Shown piece by piece: positions 6,097-15,550 of a stretch of 64,000 nt of DNA. Within the stretch, counting starts at the first letter, position 1. The number at the start of each line of letters is the position of its first letter. Both the position numbers and the translations under genes were made by a program. Source of the stretch: Roseovarius aestuariivivens (GTDB lineage: Bacteria > Pseudomonadota > Alphaproteobacteria > Rhodobacterales > Rhodobacteraceae); contig NZ_SJEY01000006.1 of NCBI RefSeq assembly GCF_004761875.1, positions 1-64,000 on the forward strand. The letters are read 5' to 3'. Below the pieces are notes generated by a model. It did not search any database, was not told the origin of the DNA, and saw nothing but the letters and a program-made list of their open reading frames with translations.

Positions 6097-8526
6097 TTAG
6101 CCGATCGGCAGATCTCCAAGGCCGAAGGGTCGGTCGGCATCGGTCGCCGTTCCGTCGAAGAACAGCTGCGCGAGATCGTAGGTGTCCGAGCCGGTCGTCC
6201 GACCTAGCTGCCGCCCGAAAAGGTCGCCATCGGTGAAATGAATGCCACCATAGAGCCGTGACAGCCCGGCCTCGTCCGCCGCGTCGCTGAACGTATCCCA
6301 GGCAAGCGTCGTCTCTTCGAAGGGCACGCCCTGCTCGAAGATGGTCGAGCCGGGCGCGAAGGTCACCGAGCCACCGAAATCGTCCGATCCGGTAACCAGC
6401 CTCAGCACTTCCGCACCCGCCGCGCTGAATCCGGAATGGCCCGAGGTGTATTCCGCGAAGGGCGGGGAGACGTTGCCGCCGGGAAGCTGGAAGGTGATGA
6501 AGTTCTCGGCCAGGATCGTGCGCGTGCCGTAACCGGTGCCGTCGGGCGCGATGCCGCCGAAGGCCTCGATCACATAGCCGGTTTCGCCGGTCAGTTCATC
6601 GACACCCATTTCGCCGATCAGGCCAAGTTCGCCAAGATCGCGGATCGCGCGCACCGGGCGAGCGTAGTCGTATTCGACCTTGGATTGCCAGGTGGCGATG
6701 CCGGCGTCCATCACCGCATTGCCCATCATCAGGAACAGCTTTGCGTCCTGTTCGATCGTGTGGTTGTCGCGTGCCGACACGAATTGCGCGAAAGAGATGA
6801 AGGTGCCCGGCGGAAATGCCGTGCCGCCGCCGTCTTCCCAGAACTCGGCGATGATCTTTTGCTCGTCGGTCAGATTTGCGGAATAGGCGACCACCTCTTC
6901 TGCCTGATCGATGAAGCCTTGATTGATCACGTCACCGATCAGGTCCTTGCTGACCGCGATCACATCACCGGCGATATAGGGGACGCCGCCGATGGTCGCG
7001 TCGCTGCCAAGTGTGATGGACTTGGCCGCGAAATTCAGCGTGGCGTCGGAAAAGGCCGCGGTAAAGAACGCGTCGGGTGGCGGCGGCAAAGTGTTCGAGA
7101 AATCGGTTTCCCCGTCGGGATTTTCCGCCAAGGCAAAGCCTTCGACTTCCAGCCAGTGAGGTGTCAGGAAGGTCTGTTCGGGATTGTTGTCCTCGGGATC
7201 GACCGGCACGTTTTCAGGGGTCCAGCGGGTGATGTCGTTGATCTGGTTCGGCCCGGAATTGAACGGCGTATAACCGGTCGTGTCGGTATATCCGCCCGCC
7301 TGGTTCGACCCGTCGACAAGACGCACGGCCAACAGGTCTTCTGCCGCATCGATACCGATTTGCGCTTCGAGACTACCGTCATCGCTCAGCGGGAAGCCAA
7401 GATTCTCCGCCATGACCGTCTCAAAGAGAGGCTCCATATCCGGGAAGAGCGCGCGCAGCACGGTGATGGCGGCAAAGCTCATCGCCTTTTCCTTTTGCGC
7501 GTCGGTCCCGGTGGTCTCGATATTGTCGCCTTCCAGGTCGAGAGACACGTGAGTTGCTGTCGCATCGAATGCCGACCACGCATCGTAGATTGCCGTGTGC
7601 ATCATCGCATAGGCGCGCGAGGCCACGGTCGGCCCCGTGGGCGAACTGGTTTCGATCACCGATTGCTGCACGACCCGGTCCCAGATCACGCTGATCGTCG
7701 GGTCGATATTGTTGACCGTCACGGCCTGTGTGCCGCCGGCGACCTGGATATATGGCGCGGCGTCAGGACCGAAGGCTTCGGTAAGTTCCCCGATATCGAA
7801 GCTGCGATCGGCAAAGGTAATCTGTTCGAACCCGTCCGCCGTCATTTGCTGGCCCGAGAAGCGTTCGATCAAGGTGATCGTGCCGTTCGAGACGGCGATA
7901 TCCAGCGCACCCGCGTCGAAAGAGAAGATGAGCTCGTCGGTGCCCAGACCGCCATCCGCGTATGCGACGAGCTCATCGAGGCTGAGGACGTCGTTGCCGA
8001 GACCGAGATCGACCGTTCCGCCGCCGGAATTGAGCGTGACGTTATCGTTGTCGTTCCCCGCGCTGACCTCGTAGACGAACGCGTCGGCGGTGAAGATGTC
8101 GTTGCCACGTCCCAGGTCCACCTCGTCGGCCCCGCCCTTGAGCGTCACAACGTCGTTTCCACCCCCGGCGCTGAGATACCCGACGAAACCTTCGGCCATT
8201 AGCAGGTCATTGCCGTTTCTGAGCGACACGTAGCCCGCGTCGCCCATCAGCGTCACGTCATCGTCACCATTCCCGGCATCGAGCATGCCGACCCAGCCTT
8301 CGGCGAGAAGAGTATCGTCGCCTTTTCCAAGGATCACCCGGTAGGCGTCGTCCTCAAGGGTCACGGTGTCAAAGCCGGCCTTCGCGTTGAGGAGCCGGAT
8401 CGGATTGGACACGACAAGCGTGTCATCGAAATTGGTGCCAAAGACAAACTGCTTGGGGATTGGAAAGGCGGCCCCTTGCAACGAGGAGGATCCGAGAAGG
8501 GGAAACAGGCGTGAATTGATCTGCAT
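6097..8526 (-). CDS. Vanadium-dependent haloperoxidase-type protein with N-terminal Ca-binding-like repeats
   Basis: 809 aa. The C-terminal part carries the vanadate-binding set of the PAP2/V-haloperoxidase superfamily: K616-x6-R623-P (KVEYDYARP), S695-G696-H697 (EYTSGHSGF) and R757-x5-H763 (SRLYGGIH). The family oxidises halides with hydrogen peroxide or acts as an acid phosphatase; which applies here is not decided by the motifs. Residues 66-173 form three 36-residue units rich in G-x-G-N-D-x-L motifs, like degenerate RTX repeats, with a partial fourth to about 190. No classical signal peptide is seen; the repeats suggest calcium-stabilised folding outside the cell and type I export. No type I transporter genes lie nearby. 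Confidence 0.85.
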   Translation of the reverse strand: MQINSRLFPLLGSSSLQGAAFPIPKQFVFGTNFDDTLVVSNPIRLLNAKAGFDTVTLEDDAYRVILGKGDDTLLAEGWVGMLDAGNGDDDVTLMGDAGYVSLRNGNDLLMAEGFVGYLSAGGGNDVVTLKGGADEVDLGRGNDIFTADAFVYEVSAGNDNDNVTLNSGGGTVDLGLGNDVLSLDELVAYADGGLGTDELIFSFDAGALDIAVSNGTITLIERFSGQQMTADGFEQITFADRSFDIGELTEAFGPDAAPYIQVAGGTQAVTVNNIDPTISVIWDRVVQQSVIETSSPTGPTVASRAYAMMHTAIYDAWSAFDATATHVSLDLEGDNIETTGTDAQKEKAMSFAAITVLRALFPDMEPLFETVMAENLGFPLSDDGSLEAQIGIDAAEDLLAVRLVDGSNQAGGYTDTTGYTPFNSGPNQINDITRWTPENVPVDPEDNNPEQTFLTPHWLEVEGFALAENPDGETDFSNTLPPPPDAFFTAAFSDATLNFAAKSITLGSDATIGGVPYIAGDVIAVSKDLIGDVINQGFIDQAEEVVAYSANLTDEQKIIAEFWEDGGGTAFPPGTFISFAQFVSARDNHTIEQDAKLFLMMGNAVMDAGIATWQSKVEYDYARPVRAIRDLGELGLIGEMGVDELTGETGYVIEAFGGIAPDGTGYGTRTILAENFITFQLPGGNVSPPFAEYTSGHSGFSAAGAEVLRLVTGSDDFGGSVTFAPGSTIFEQGVPFEETTLAWDTFSDAADEAGLSRLYGGIHFTDGDLFGRQLGRTTGSDTYDLAQLFFDGTATDADRPFGLGDLPIG
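8008..8331 (-). repeat. Three tandem 108-bp (36-aa) coding repeats
   Basis: These encode residues 66-101, 102-137 and 138-173 of the haloperoxidase. Each unit opens L-x-x-G-N/D-D and has a second S/D-A-G-x-x-x-D block 18 residues later, so each unit is itself two beta-roll-like turns. Confidence 0.75.
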
Positions 8527-8722
8527 TTTTGCAAAACCTTTTTGAGAATGCGGAAGAAAAAATACACACTACGGCGAAAAGCAACTCTCTGAGTGTTTCA
8601 ACACCGGGGTGATCGGTCAAATGATATAAAACATTTTAAATCAGTGTCTTAGGGTTATTTTTCGGAATTTTTCCAGTCAGGCGATCGTGGTGTCAACCTG
8701 AGCGTGCAGGGCAAAGCACGCT

Positions 8723-9592
8723 TCACGCGCCGAAAAAGCTTTGCAGCGCTTCGGCTGTCTCCTCCGGGGCGGTGTCGATGAAGAAATGCCCGCCGGGAAT
8801 GGATCGGGCCATCATGTCGGTACATTTCCCTTCCCAGGTCGCGGGCACGTCATAGGCTTTGGCCATCGCGCCCGTGCCGCCATAAAGGATCAGCGTGGGG
8901 CAGGTGACACGCGCCGACAGATCCTCGGCATCGTCGTGCACATCGTGATCCAGCGCCGCGCGATAATCGTTGCACATGCCCCGGATCGTATCGGGGTCGC
9001 GCCACGCCCGGCGATAGGCCTCCAATTGATCCGCGTCGAAATCCTCCAGCTTGGCCCCGCCCCAGCCCAGAAGGCAGGCGTGATAATAGCGGTCCGGATC
9101 GGCGGCGATCATCTCTTCGGGAAAGGGGGCCGGCTGTGCGAGGAAGAACCAGTGGTAATAACTGCGCGCGACCGGGAAGGTCAGATCGGTCAGAAGGGTA
9201 TGGGTAGGCACGATGTCCATCAGGCAAAGCCGCGTCACCGCCCCCGGCGCATCGAGCGCCAATCGGTGCGCCGTGCGCCCGCCCCGGTCATGGCCCGCCA
9301 GCGCGAAAGACGCGTGCCCCAGATGCGCCATCAGCGCGACCATGTCCCGCGCCATTTCGCGAAAGCTGTAGGCGGCGACCGCCTCGGGCTTGGAGGATGC
9401 GCCATAGCCGCGCAGGTCGGGGCAGATGACGGTGTGCGTCTTGGCCAGCTCGGGCGCCACATGCGCCCACATCGCGCGGGTCTGCGGAAACCCATGCAGC
9501 AGCAAAAGCGGCGGGCCGTCCCCGCCCATGCTGAAAGCGATCGAGACGCCGTTGACCTGCGCGATGTGATCGGTAAAGCCGGGGATCGTCAC
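8723..9592 (-). CDS. Alpha/beta hydrolase of the haloacetate/fluoroacetate dehalogenase type
   Basis: 289 aa. An LLHGFPQTRAMW oxyanion region and the nucleophile elbow GHDRGGR (D102) mark the fold. The two arginines after the Asp and the later YHWFFLAQP segment match the carboxylate-binding Arg pair and halide-binding His-Trp of fluoroacetate dehalogenases. A late GGHFFIDTAPEE supplies the catalytic His. Many relatives act on epoxides or esters, so substrate is uncertain. The GTG start at 9592 lies 5 bp after the stop of the upstream M20 peptidase gene, so the two are probably co-transcribed; frames opening further upstream run inside that gene. Confidence 0.75.
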   Translation of the reverse strand: MTIPGFTDHIAQVNGVSIAFSMGGDGPPLLLLHGFPQTRAMWAHVAPELAKTHTVICPDLRGYGASSKPEAVAAYSFREMARDMVALMAHLGHASFALAGHDRGGRTAHRLALDAPGAVTRLCLMDIVPTHTLLTDLTFPVARSYYHWFFLAQPAPFPEEMIAADPDRYYHACLLGWGGAKLEDFDADQLEAYRRAWRDPDTIRGMCNDYRAALDHDVHDDAEDLSARVTCPTLILYGGTGAMAKAYDVPATWEGKCTDMMARSIPGGHFFIDTAPEETAEALQSFFGA

Positions 9593-9596
9593 CGGC

Positions 9597-10985
9597 CTAA
9601 ACCGAAGCCAGCTTGTCGAGCACGCGCGCCCAGCTTCGAATGCCCTTGTGGAAGCTTTCGACGTTATACTTTTCGTTCGGCGAATGGATCGCGTCGTCGT
9701 CCTGCGCAAAGCCAATCAGCATCGAATCAAGGCCGAGAATCTCTTTGAAATAGCCCGCGACCGGGATCGACCCGCCCATGCCGGAGAACACGGCCTCGCG
9801 GTTCCACTCGGCGGACAGGGCTTGACGCGCGGCCTCGAACTCGGGGCGGTCAAGGTTCATCACCGCCGCCGGCGAGCCGTCGAGATCCTGATTCCACGTC
9901 ACCGATGCGTCGACCGGCAGGCGGTCTTCGACATGTTTGCGGACCTTCTGACGCAGTTTGTCGGGGGCCATGTCGCCGACCAGCCGGCAGGTCAGCTTGC
10001 AATGCGCCTCGGCGGGGATCACGGTCTTGGTGCCCGCGCCCTGATAGCCGCCCCAGAGGCCGTTGATTTCCAGGGTGGGCCGCGCCCATTGCTGGACCAG
10101 CGCGGAGTAGCCTTCCTCGCCATGGGGTTTTGTGAACCCGACGGAGTTGAGATAGGTTTTCTCGTCAAAGCCGCAGTTTTCCCACTGCTCCAGCAATTCG
10201 GGCGGCACCTCGTGCACGCCCTCATAGAACCCGTCGACCGCCACCCGGCCGGTTTCATCGTGGAAAGACGCGATGATGCGCGAAATTTCCTTCAGGGGGT
10301 TCAGGCCCGGCCCGCCGTAATGGCCCGAATGCAGATCGATGCGCGGCCCGTGCAGCGTGAATTCGTCCTTCAGCATGCCGCGCAGCTGCGAGGCGATGGA
10401 CGGCACGCCGGGCGAGACCATCGAGGTGTCGCAGATGAGCGCCAGATCGGCCGACAATTCCCCGGCGTTCTCCTTGAGGAAGGGGATGAGTGAGGGCGAG
10501 CCTGATTCTTCCTCGCCCTCGAAGAAGAAGGTGATGCGGCAGGGCAGCGACCCGGTCACATGTTTATAGGCGCGGCAGGCCTCGACAAAAGTCATGAGCT
10601 GCCCCTTGTCGTCCGAGGCGCCCCGGCCCCGGATGACGCGGCCCTGTTCGGTGTCCTGAATCTCGGGCTGGAACGGGTCGCTTTTCCATAGCTCCAGCGG
10701 ATCCACCGGCTGCACGTCGTAATGGCCGTAGAAGAGGAGATGCGGGCCGCCGTCAGCCGGCCCGTCGACATGGCCCACGACCATCGGGTGACCGGGGGTG
10801 GCGCGCTTCTCGGCCTTGATGCCAAGGCTTATGAGATCCTCGACCAGCCAGTCGGCGGCCTCTTCGGTGGGGCCCTTGTAGGCCGGATCGGTCGAGATCG
10901 ACGGGATGCGCAACAGCGCCATGAGGCGGTCCATCGCCTCGGGGATCTGATCGTCGATACGGTTCAGGATGGCGTCGATGGACAT
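9597..10985 (-). CDS. M20 family metallopeptidase (dipeptidase type)
   Basis: 462 aa, full length for the M20A/dipeptidase group. Metal ligands and catalytic residues are visible: H88 and D90 (YGHYDVQP), D125/D126 (GRGASDDKGQ), the E158-E160 cluster (EGEEESGSP) and a late His near DDAIHSPNEKY. There is an inserted dimerisation domain in the middle. It is a cytosolic zinc enzyme that likely hydrolyses dipeptides or related amides. Start ATG with AGGAG some 12 bases upstream. The gene diverges from hemA; the FNR-like box at 11052-11065 lies 67 bp ahead of it, so either gene could respond. Confidence 0.88.
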   Translation of the reverse strand: MSIDAILNRIDDQIPEAMDRLMALLRIPSISTDPAYKGPTEEAADWLVEDLISLGIKAEKRATPGHPMVVGHVDGPADGGPHLLFYGHYDVQPVDPLELWKSDPFQPEIQDTEQGRVIRGRGASDDKGQLMTFVEACRAYKHVTGSLPCRITFFFEGEEESGSPSLIPFLKENAGELSADLALICDTSMVSPGVPSIASQLRGMLKDEFTLHGPRIDLHSGHYGGPGLNPLKEISRIIASFHDETGRVAVDGFYEGVHEVPPELLEQWENCGFDEKTYLNSVGFTKPHGEEGYSALVQQWARPTLEINGLWGGYQGAGTKTVIPAEAHCKLTCRLVGDMAPDKLRQKVRKHVEDRLPVDASVTWNQDLDGSPAAVMNLDRPEFEAARQALSAEWNREAVFSGMGGSIPVAGYFKEILGLDSMLIGFAQDDDAIHSPNEKYNVESFHKGIRSWARVLDKLASV

Positions 10986-11051
10986 GGGCGGGCGGGCTCC
11001 TAGGTTTTGGGTGGCCGGAAGGTAGCAGGCCGCGCGACGCTGTCCAGCCGC

Positions 11052-11065
11052 TTGACCGGGATCAA
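11052..11065. promoter_or_regulatory. FNR/FnrL-type box TTGAC-N4-ATCAA
   Basis: TTGACCGGGATCAA differs from the FNR consensus TTGAT-N4-ATCAA at one base. It lies between the divergent M20 peptidase gene and hemA. In Rhodobacter, hemA is known to be activated by FnrL under low oxygen, which supports the assignment. Confidence 0.65.
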
Positions 11066-11244
11066 AGTCTGTGCCCGTGGCAATATGTAACCTGTTGCCG
11101 TATGCCGATGGATTCTATATCCATTGCATAAATTGAATATGTGGCGGACCAACCGCCATGGAGGAGAACAGGCAGGGGCACCTGCCGGAAGAAAAGGCGG
11201 GTCCGTCCCGCCGGGCCACCCAGGTCTGACTGCGAAGGAAGGGA

Positions 11245-12474
11245 ATGCCAGTGGATTATTCCGCAAAGATCGACGCGGCGCTGAACCGGCTGCACGAAGA
11301 AGGCCGGTACAGGACCTTCATCGACATCGAGCGCAAGAACGGGCAATTCCCGCACGCGACATGGCGCAGGGCAGACGGCTCTGAGCAGCCGATCACGGTC
11401 TGGTGCGGCAACGATTATCTGGGCATGGGCCAGCATCCTGCCGTGATTGCGGCCATGCACGAGGCGCTGGATGCCACCGGCGCGGGCTCGGGCGGGACGC
11501 GCAACATTTCCGGCACCACCGTCTATCACAAGCGGCTCGAGGCCGAGCTGGCCGATCTGCATGGCAAGGAAGCGGCGTTGCTCTTTACCTCGGCCTACAT
11601 CGCGAACGACGCCACGCTGTCGACGCTGCCGAAGCTCTTTCCGGGCCTCATCATCTATTCGGATGAGCTGAACCATGCCTCGATGATCGAGGGCATCCGC
11701 CGCAATGGCGGTGCCAAGCGGATCTTCCGGCACAACGATCTGGCGCATCTGCGTGAGCTTCTGGAAGCCGACGACCGCGACGCTCCCAAGCTCATTGCCT
11801 TTGAATCCGTCTATTCCATGGACGGCGATTTCGGCCCGATCGAGGCGATCTGCGATCTGGCCGACGAATTCGGCGCGCTGACCTATATCGACGAGGTCCA
11901 CGCGGTGGGCATGTACGGCCCGCGCGGCGCGGGCGTGGCCGAGCGCGACCGCCTGATGCACCGCATCGACATCATCAACGGCACGCTGGCCAAGGCGTTC
12001 GGAGTGATGGGCGGCTATATCGCGGCCAGCGCGAAAATGTGTGACGCGATAAGGTCTTATGCGCCGGGCTTCATCTTCACCACCTCGCTGCCGCCAGCTG
12101 TGGCCGCCGGTGCCGCGGCCAGTGTCGCGCATCTCAAGCGGGACCCCGCGCTGCGCGACCAGCACCAGACACAGGCGAAGATCCTCAAGACGCGCCTGAA
12201 GGGGCTTGGCCTGCCGCTGATCGACCACGGCAGCCATATCGTGCCGGTGATCGTCGGCGATCCGGTGCACACCAAGCAGCTTTCGGACATGCTGCTTGAA
12301 GGTTATGGCATCTACGTGCAGCCGATCAATTTCCCGACCGTGCCGCGCGGCACCGAACGGCTGCGCTTCACGCCGTCGCCGGTGCATGGGCCCGGAGAGA
12401 TGGACCATCTTGTGCATGCGATGGATGAACTTTGGAGCCATTGCGCGCTGAATCGTGCCGAATTAACTGCCTGA
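11245..12474 (+). CDS. hemA: 5-aminolevulinate synthase
   Basis: 409 aa, the usual length. It is the PLP enzyme that condenses glycine with succinyl-CoA to 5-aminolevulinate, the first step of haem and tetrapyrrole synthesis by the C4 route of alphaproteobacteria. Visible features are the N-terminal [21 protein letters not shown] block, [13 protein letters not shown], the [11 protein letters not shown] aspartate motif and the PLP lysine K250 in NGTLAKAFG. The AAGGAAGGGA leader fits either ATG 11245 or the GTG two codons later. It diverges from the M20 peptidase gene, with an FnrL-like box 180 bp upstream. Confidence 0.97.
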   Translation: MPVDYSAKIDAALNRLHEEGRYRTFIDIERKNGQFPHATWRRADGSEQPITVWCGNDYLGMGQHPAVIAAMHEALDATGAGSGGTRNISGTTVYHKRLEAELADLHGKEAALLFTSAYIANDATLSTLPKLFPGLIIYSDELNHASMIEGIRRNGGAKRIFRHNDLAHLRELLEADDRDAPKLIAFESVYSMDGDFGPIEAICDLADEFGALTYIDEVHAVGMYGPRGAGVAERDRLMHRIDIINGTLAKAFGVMGGYIAASAKMCDAIRSYAPGFIFTTSLPPAVAAGAAASVAHLKRDPALRDQHQTQAKILKTRLKGLGLPLIDHGSHIVPVIVGDPVHTKQLSDMLLEGYGIYVQPINFPTVPRGTERLRFTPSPVHGPGEMDHLVHAMDELWSHCALNRAELTA

Positions 12475-12601
12475 GCTTGCCGCAGGTGCATTCGCACTTG
12501 CTCTGTGGTAACGTATGCCTAATCAACAGAGCAGTGCGCGAATCGGGATCTTGCGCACAGGCGAAAGTGGCACAAGGCAGGACGTGTTAGGGGCAGGGCA
12601 C

Positions 12602-13846
12602 ATGATTGGATTCCGATCCAAAAGACAATCTGTATCTGCTGACGAGGAACCACGCGGGTTCGATGCGTTCGAACTTCGCCTCGGTGACGTAATGCGTGGC
12701 GAACGCGCGACCTTGGGCAAATCGCTGCTCGACGTGGAACGCGAGCTGCGCATTCGCGCATCTTACGTTGCCGCCATCGAAAATTGTGATCCCGACGCCT
12801 TCGATACCCCCGGTTTCATCCCCGGTTACGTGCGGTCCTATGCGCGCTATCTCGGCATGGATCCCGACCGGGCCTTCCAGAATTTCTGCCACGAAAGTGG
12901 GTTTTCCATCGCCCACGGCATGTCCGCTGAGGCGTCGAGCATTCGGCGCAGCGATGCGCCCCTGACCAAGCGCAGCCCGCGCAAGGACGACCCGCTCGGC
13001 ATTCCCAACACGCCCTTCGTGCCCGCCGGGGATTCGTTTCTCGCCCGGATCGAACCCGGCGCAATCGGCTCGGCCATGGTTCTGGTGCTGCTCATTGGCG
13101 GCATCGGCTATGGCGGCTGGAGCGTGCTGAACGAGGTGCAGCGCGTGCAATTCGCCCCGGTGGAAAACACGCCGAATGTACTGAGCGATCTCGATCCGCT
13201 CGACGGTGCAACGCCGATGGCGTCGGGCGGAACGAATGATCCCGCAGCGCCCGATGTGGCCTTCGACGCTCCGCGCGATGACCGGCTTGACCGTCTCTAC
13301 CGCCCCGAGGCGCTTGATGTGCCGGTGATGGTCGCGCGCGACGCGCCGATCTCGACGCTCGATCCGTCCGAAGTGGGCACCTTCCGTCCCGATCTGCCCC
13401 AGACGGATCGCGAATCGATCGACTACGCCGTGGCCACCGCCGGCATTGAAGAGCCGGCCGCCGAAGACGGGGCGCTGCCCAGCCCGCAGGTGCTGGCCGA
13501 TCATCCCGAGGGCGTCAGAATGGTTGCCGTGCGCCCGGCATGGGTGCGGGTCCGCGCCGCCGACGGCACGGTGATTTTCGAAGGCATCATGAATGCCGGC
13601 GATACCTGGGACGTGCCCGTGACCGAAGAGGCGCCGACACTGCGTGTGGGCGAATCCGGGGCAATCTACTTTGCCATGAACGGCCAGCATTACGGCCCCG
13701 CCGGCCCGCGCGGGCAGGTGACCTCGGGTCTGCCGCTGGATGCCGACATGCTGGCCGATGCGCTGGTCGTGGCCGATCTGGATCAGGATCAGGACCTGAT
13801 GCAATACGTCGCGCAGTTGCAGGCCGCACCCCCCGCCCAGGACTGA
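12602..13846 (+). CDS. rodZ: RodZ-like helix-turn-helix membrane protein
   Basis: 414 aa. The N-terminal helix-turn-helix (about residues 20-90: [36 protein letters not shown]) is followed by a charged linker. One membrane helix ([20 protein letters not shown], about 160-180), a long acidic/proline-rich periplasmic stretch and a C-terminal DUF4115-like beta domain (about 335-395) complete it. This is the RodZ layout; RodZ ties MreB filaments to the cell-wall elongation machinery. Being directly upstream of ispG, as in E. coli, supports the name. Start chosen at MIGFRSKR, where a purine-rich GGGGCAGGG precedes it. Confidence 0.8.
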   Translation: MIGFRSKRQSVSADEEPRGFDAFELRLGDVMRGERATLGKSLLDVERELRIRASYVAAIENCDPDAFDTPGFIPGYVRSYARYLGMDPDRAFQNFCHESGFSIAHGMSAEASSIRRSDAPLTKRSPRKDDPLGIPNTPFVPAGDSFLARIEPGAIGSAMVLVLLIGGIGYGGWSVLNEVQRVQFAPVENTPNVLSDLDPLDGATPMASGGTNDPAAPDVAFDAPRDDRLDRLYRPEALDVPVMVARDAPISTLDPSEVGTFRPDLPQTDRESIDYAVATAGIEEPAAEDGALPSPQVLADHPEGVRMVAVRPAWVRVRAADGTVIFEGIMNAGDTWDVPVTEEAPTLRVGESGAIYFAMNGQHYGPAGPRGQVTSGLPLDADMLADALVVADLDQDQDLMQYVAQLQAAPPAQD

Positions 13847-13928
13847 GCCGCAGCGATTGCCACCGGCCGCATGGCCCGGTAATGTCAATCCAAGCTTACA
13901 CCCTCTGACCGACGAGGAGCGCAGCGCG

Positions 13929-15059
13929 ATGTCGCTCAATCCCATTCGACCCTGGCGCAACATCTATCGCCGCAAGAGCCGGCAGATCATGGTCGGCAAC
14001 GTGCCGGTGGGCGGGGATGCCCCCATCACCGTGCAGACCATGACCAACACCGCCACCACCGATATTACCGGCACCATCGCGCAGGTGCAGGCCGCCGCCG
14101 ACGCGGGCGCGGACATCGTGCGCGTGTCCGTGCCGGATCAGAACAGCGCGAAGGCGCTCAAGGAAATCGTCCGCGAAAGCCCGGTGCCGATCGTCGCGGA
14201 TATCCATTTCCACTACAAGCGCGGCATCGAGGCCGCCGAGGCGGGCGCGGCCTGCCTGCGCATCAATCCCGGCAACATCGGCAGCCAGGACCGAGTGCGC
14301 GAGGTCATCCGGGCCGCGCGCGATCACGGCTGTTCGATGCGCATCGGCGTGAATGCCGGGTCTTTGGAAAAGCACCTGCTGGACAAATACGGCGAACCGA
14401 CGCCCGAGGCGATGGTCGAATCCGGGCTCGACCATATCAAGGTGTTGGAAGATAACGACTTTCACGAGTTCAAGATCAGCTGCAAGGCCTCGGACGTCTT
14501 CATGGCCGCCGCCGCCTATCAGGCGCTGGCCGAGGCCACGGACGCGCCGATCCACCTTGGTATCACCGAGGCGGGCGGTTTGACCTCGGGCACGATCAAA
14601 TCGGCCATCGGGCTGGGCAACCTGCTGTGGATGGGCATCGGCGATACGATCCGCGTGAGCCTCAGCGCCGATCCGGTGGAAGAGGTCAAGGTCGGCTACG
14701 AGATCCTAAAGTCGCTGGGCTTGCGCCATCGCGGGGTCAACATCATTTCCTGTCCCAGCTGCGCGCGGCAGGGTTTTGACGTCATCAAGACGGTCGAGGC
14801 GCTGGAAGAGCGGCTGGAGCATATCAAGACGCCCATGAGCCTCAGTATTATCGGCTGCGTGGTCAACGGGCCGGGCGAGGCGCTGATGACCGATGTGGGC
14901 TTTACCGGCGGCGGGGCCGGGTCGGGCATGGTCTATCTGGCGGGCAAGGCCAGCCACAAGATGTCCAACGCCGAGATGATCGAGCATATCGTCGAACAGG
15001 TCGAAAAGCGGGCCGCCGAGATCGAGGCGGACGAGGCCGAACGGCCAGCGGCGGAGTAG
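13929..15059 (+). CDS. ispG: 4-hydroxy-3-methylbut-2-en-1-yl diphosphate synthase
   Basis: 376 aa. This is the iron-sulfur enzyme of the non-mevalonate isoprenoid pathway, converting the cyclic MEcPP to HMBPP with electrons from flavodoxin or ferredoxin. Features are the start block [16 protein letters not shown], the TIM-barrel region with INPGNIGS and the 4Fe-4S cysteines in [12 protein letters not shown] and [18 protein letters not shown] precedes the chosen ATG by about 9 bases; an upstream in-frame ATG at 13857 adds residues not typical of the family. It follows rodZ by 82 bp and is likely co-transcribed. Confidence 0.96.
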   Translation: MSLNPIRPWRNIYRRKSRQIMVGNVPVGGDAPITVQTMTNTATTDITGTIAQVQAAADAGADIVRVSVPDQNSAKALKEIVRESPVPIVADIHFHYKRGIEAAEAGAACLRINPGNIGSQDRVREVIRAARDHGCSMRIGVNAGSLEKHLLDKYGEPTPEAMVESGLDHIKVLEDNDFHEFKISCKASDVFMAAAAYQALAEATDAPIHLGITEAGGLTSGTIKSAIGLGNLLWMGIGDTIRVSLSADPVEEVKVGYEILKSLGLRHRGVNIISCPSCARQGFDVIKTVEALEERLEHIKTPMSLSIIGCVVNGPGEALMTDVGFTGGGAGSGMVYLAGKASHKMSNAEMIEHIVEQVEKRAAEIEADEAERPAAE

Positions 15060-15073
15060 AGCGCGCCTCGCAC

Positions 15074-15550
15074 TCACTCAGCCAGATACCGCTCCAGCAC
15101 CGGCACGGGCATCCAGCCCTGAAACATCCGGTCTTCGAATACGTAGGCCGGGACCTGCTCCAGCCCCAGATCGCGCAGTAGATTGTCGTGTTCACCGATC
15201 ACTAGGCGCGTGAAGGTCACGCCGTAAGATTCAGAAATATCGTATAATTCTGTCTCTGCACGCCTGCAGTCGGGACAGCCTTCCGCCACAATCAGCGCCA
15301 GTTTGGCCCCACCGGCAAACAAAACGTCCCGATGCGCGGCAATGCGGGCAAGATCGCTTTCCACCGCCTCGGCATAAGGGTCCGCAATGACCACCGGTGG
15401 CGCATCGGGCAAAAGCTGAGGCACATCCAACAGCGCCGCGCGGATCTCTGCGTGGAAGATCGCGCGCTCGGCCTCGGACAGTCGGGTAAAATCCGTCTCG
15501 GCCCATGCGGGCAGGGCGGCGGTCAGCGCCGCCGCCCAGATCAGCCTCAT
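15074..15550 (-). CDS. Exported thioredoxin-fold protein with CPDC motif
   Basis: 158 aa. A signal peptide ends near AWA (residue 17). A helix SEAERAIFHAEIRAALLD resembles the N-terminal helix of the DsbA-like protein encoded just upstream. The thioredoxin-type segment has C92-P-D-C95 (EGCPDCRRAE) and a cis-proline site VPAYVF, so it probably does thiol-disulfide chemistry in the periplasm. It lacks the long helical insertion of DsbA. Its ATG overlaps the dsbA-like stop (ATGA), so the two are translationally coupled. The shared N-terminal helix suggests duplication from a common ancestor, or joint interaction with the same partner. Confidence 0.65.
   Translation of the reverse strand: MRLIWAAALTAALPAWAETDFTRLSEAERAIFHAEIRAALLDVPQLLPDAPPVVIADPYAEAVESDLARIAAHRDVLFAGGAKLALIVAEGCPDCRRAETELYDISESYGVTFTRLVIGEHDNLLRDLGLEQVPAYVFEDRMFQGWMPVPVLERYLAE

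Noticed and set aside
6436..8202. 588-codon open frame on the plus strand
   Set aside because: It is the antisense of the haloperoxidase gene; the protein is Arg/His/Gly-rich with no domain, typical of a high-G+C shadow frame.
11062..12441. 459-codon minus-strand open frame
   Set aside because: Antisense of hemA.
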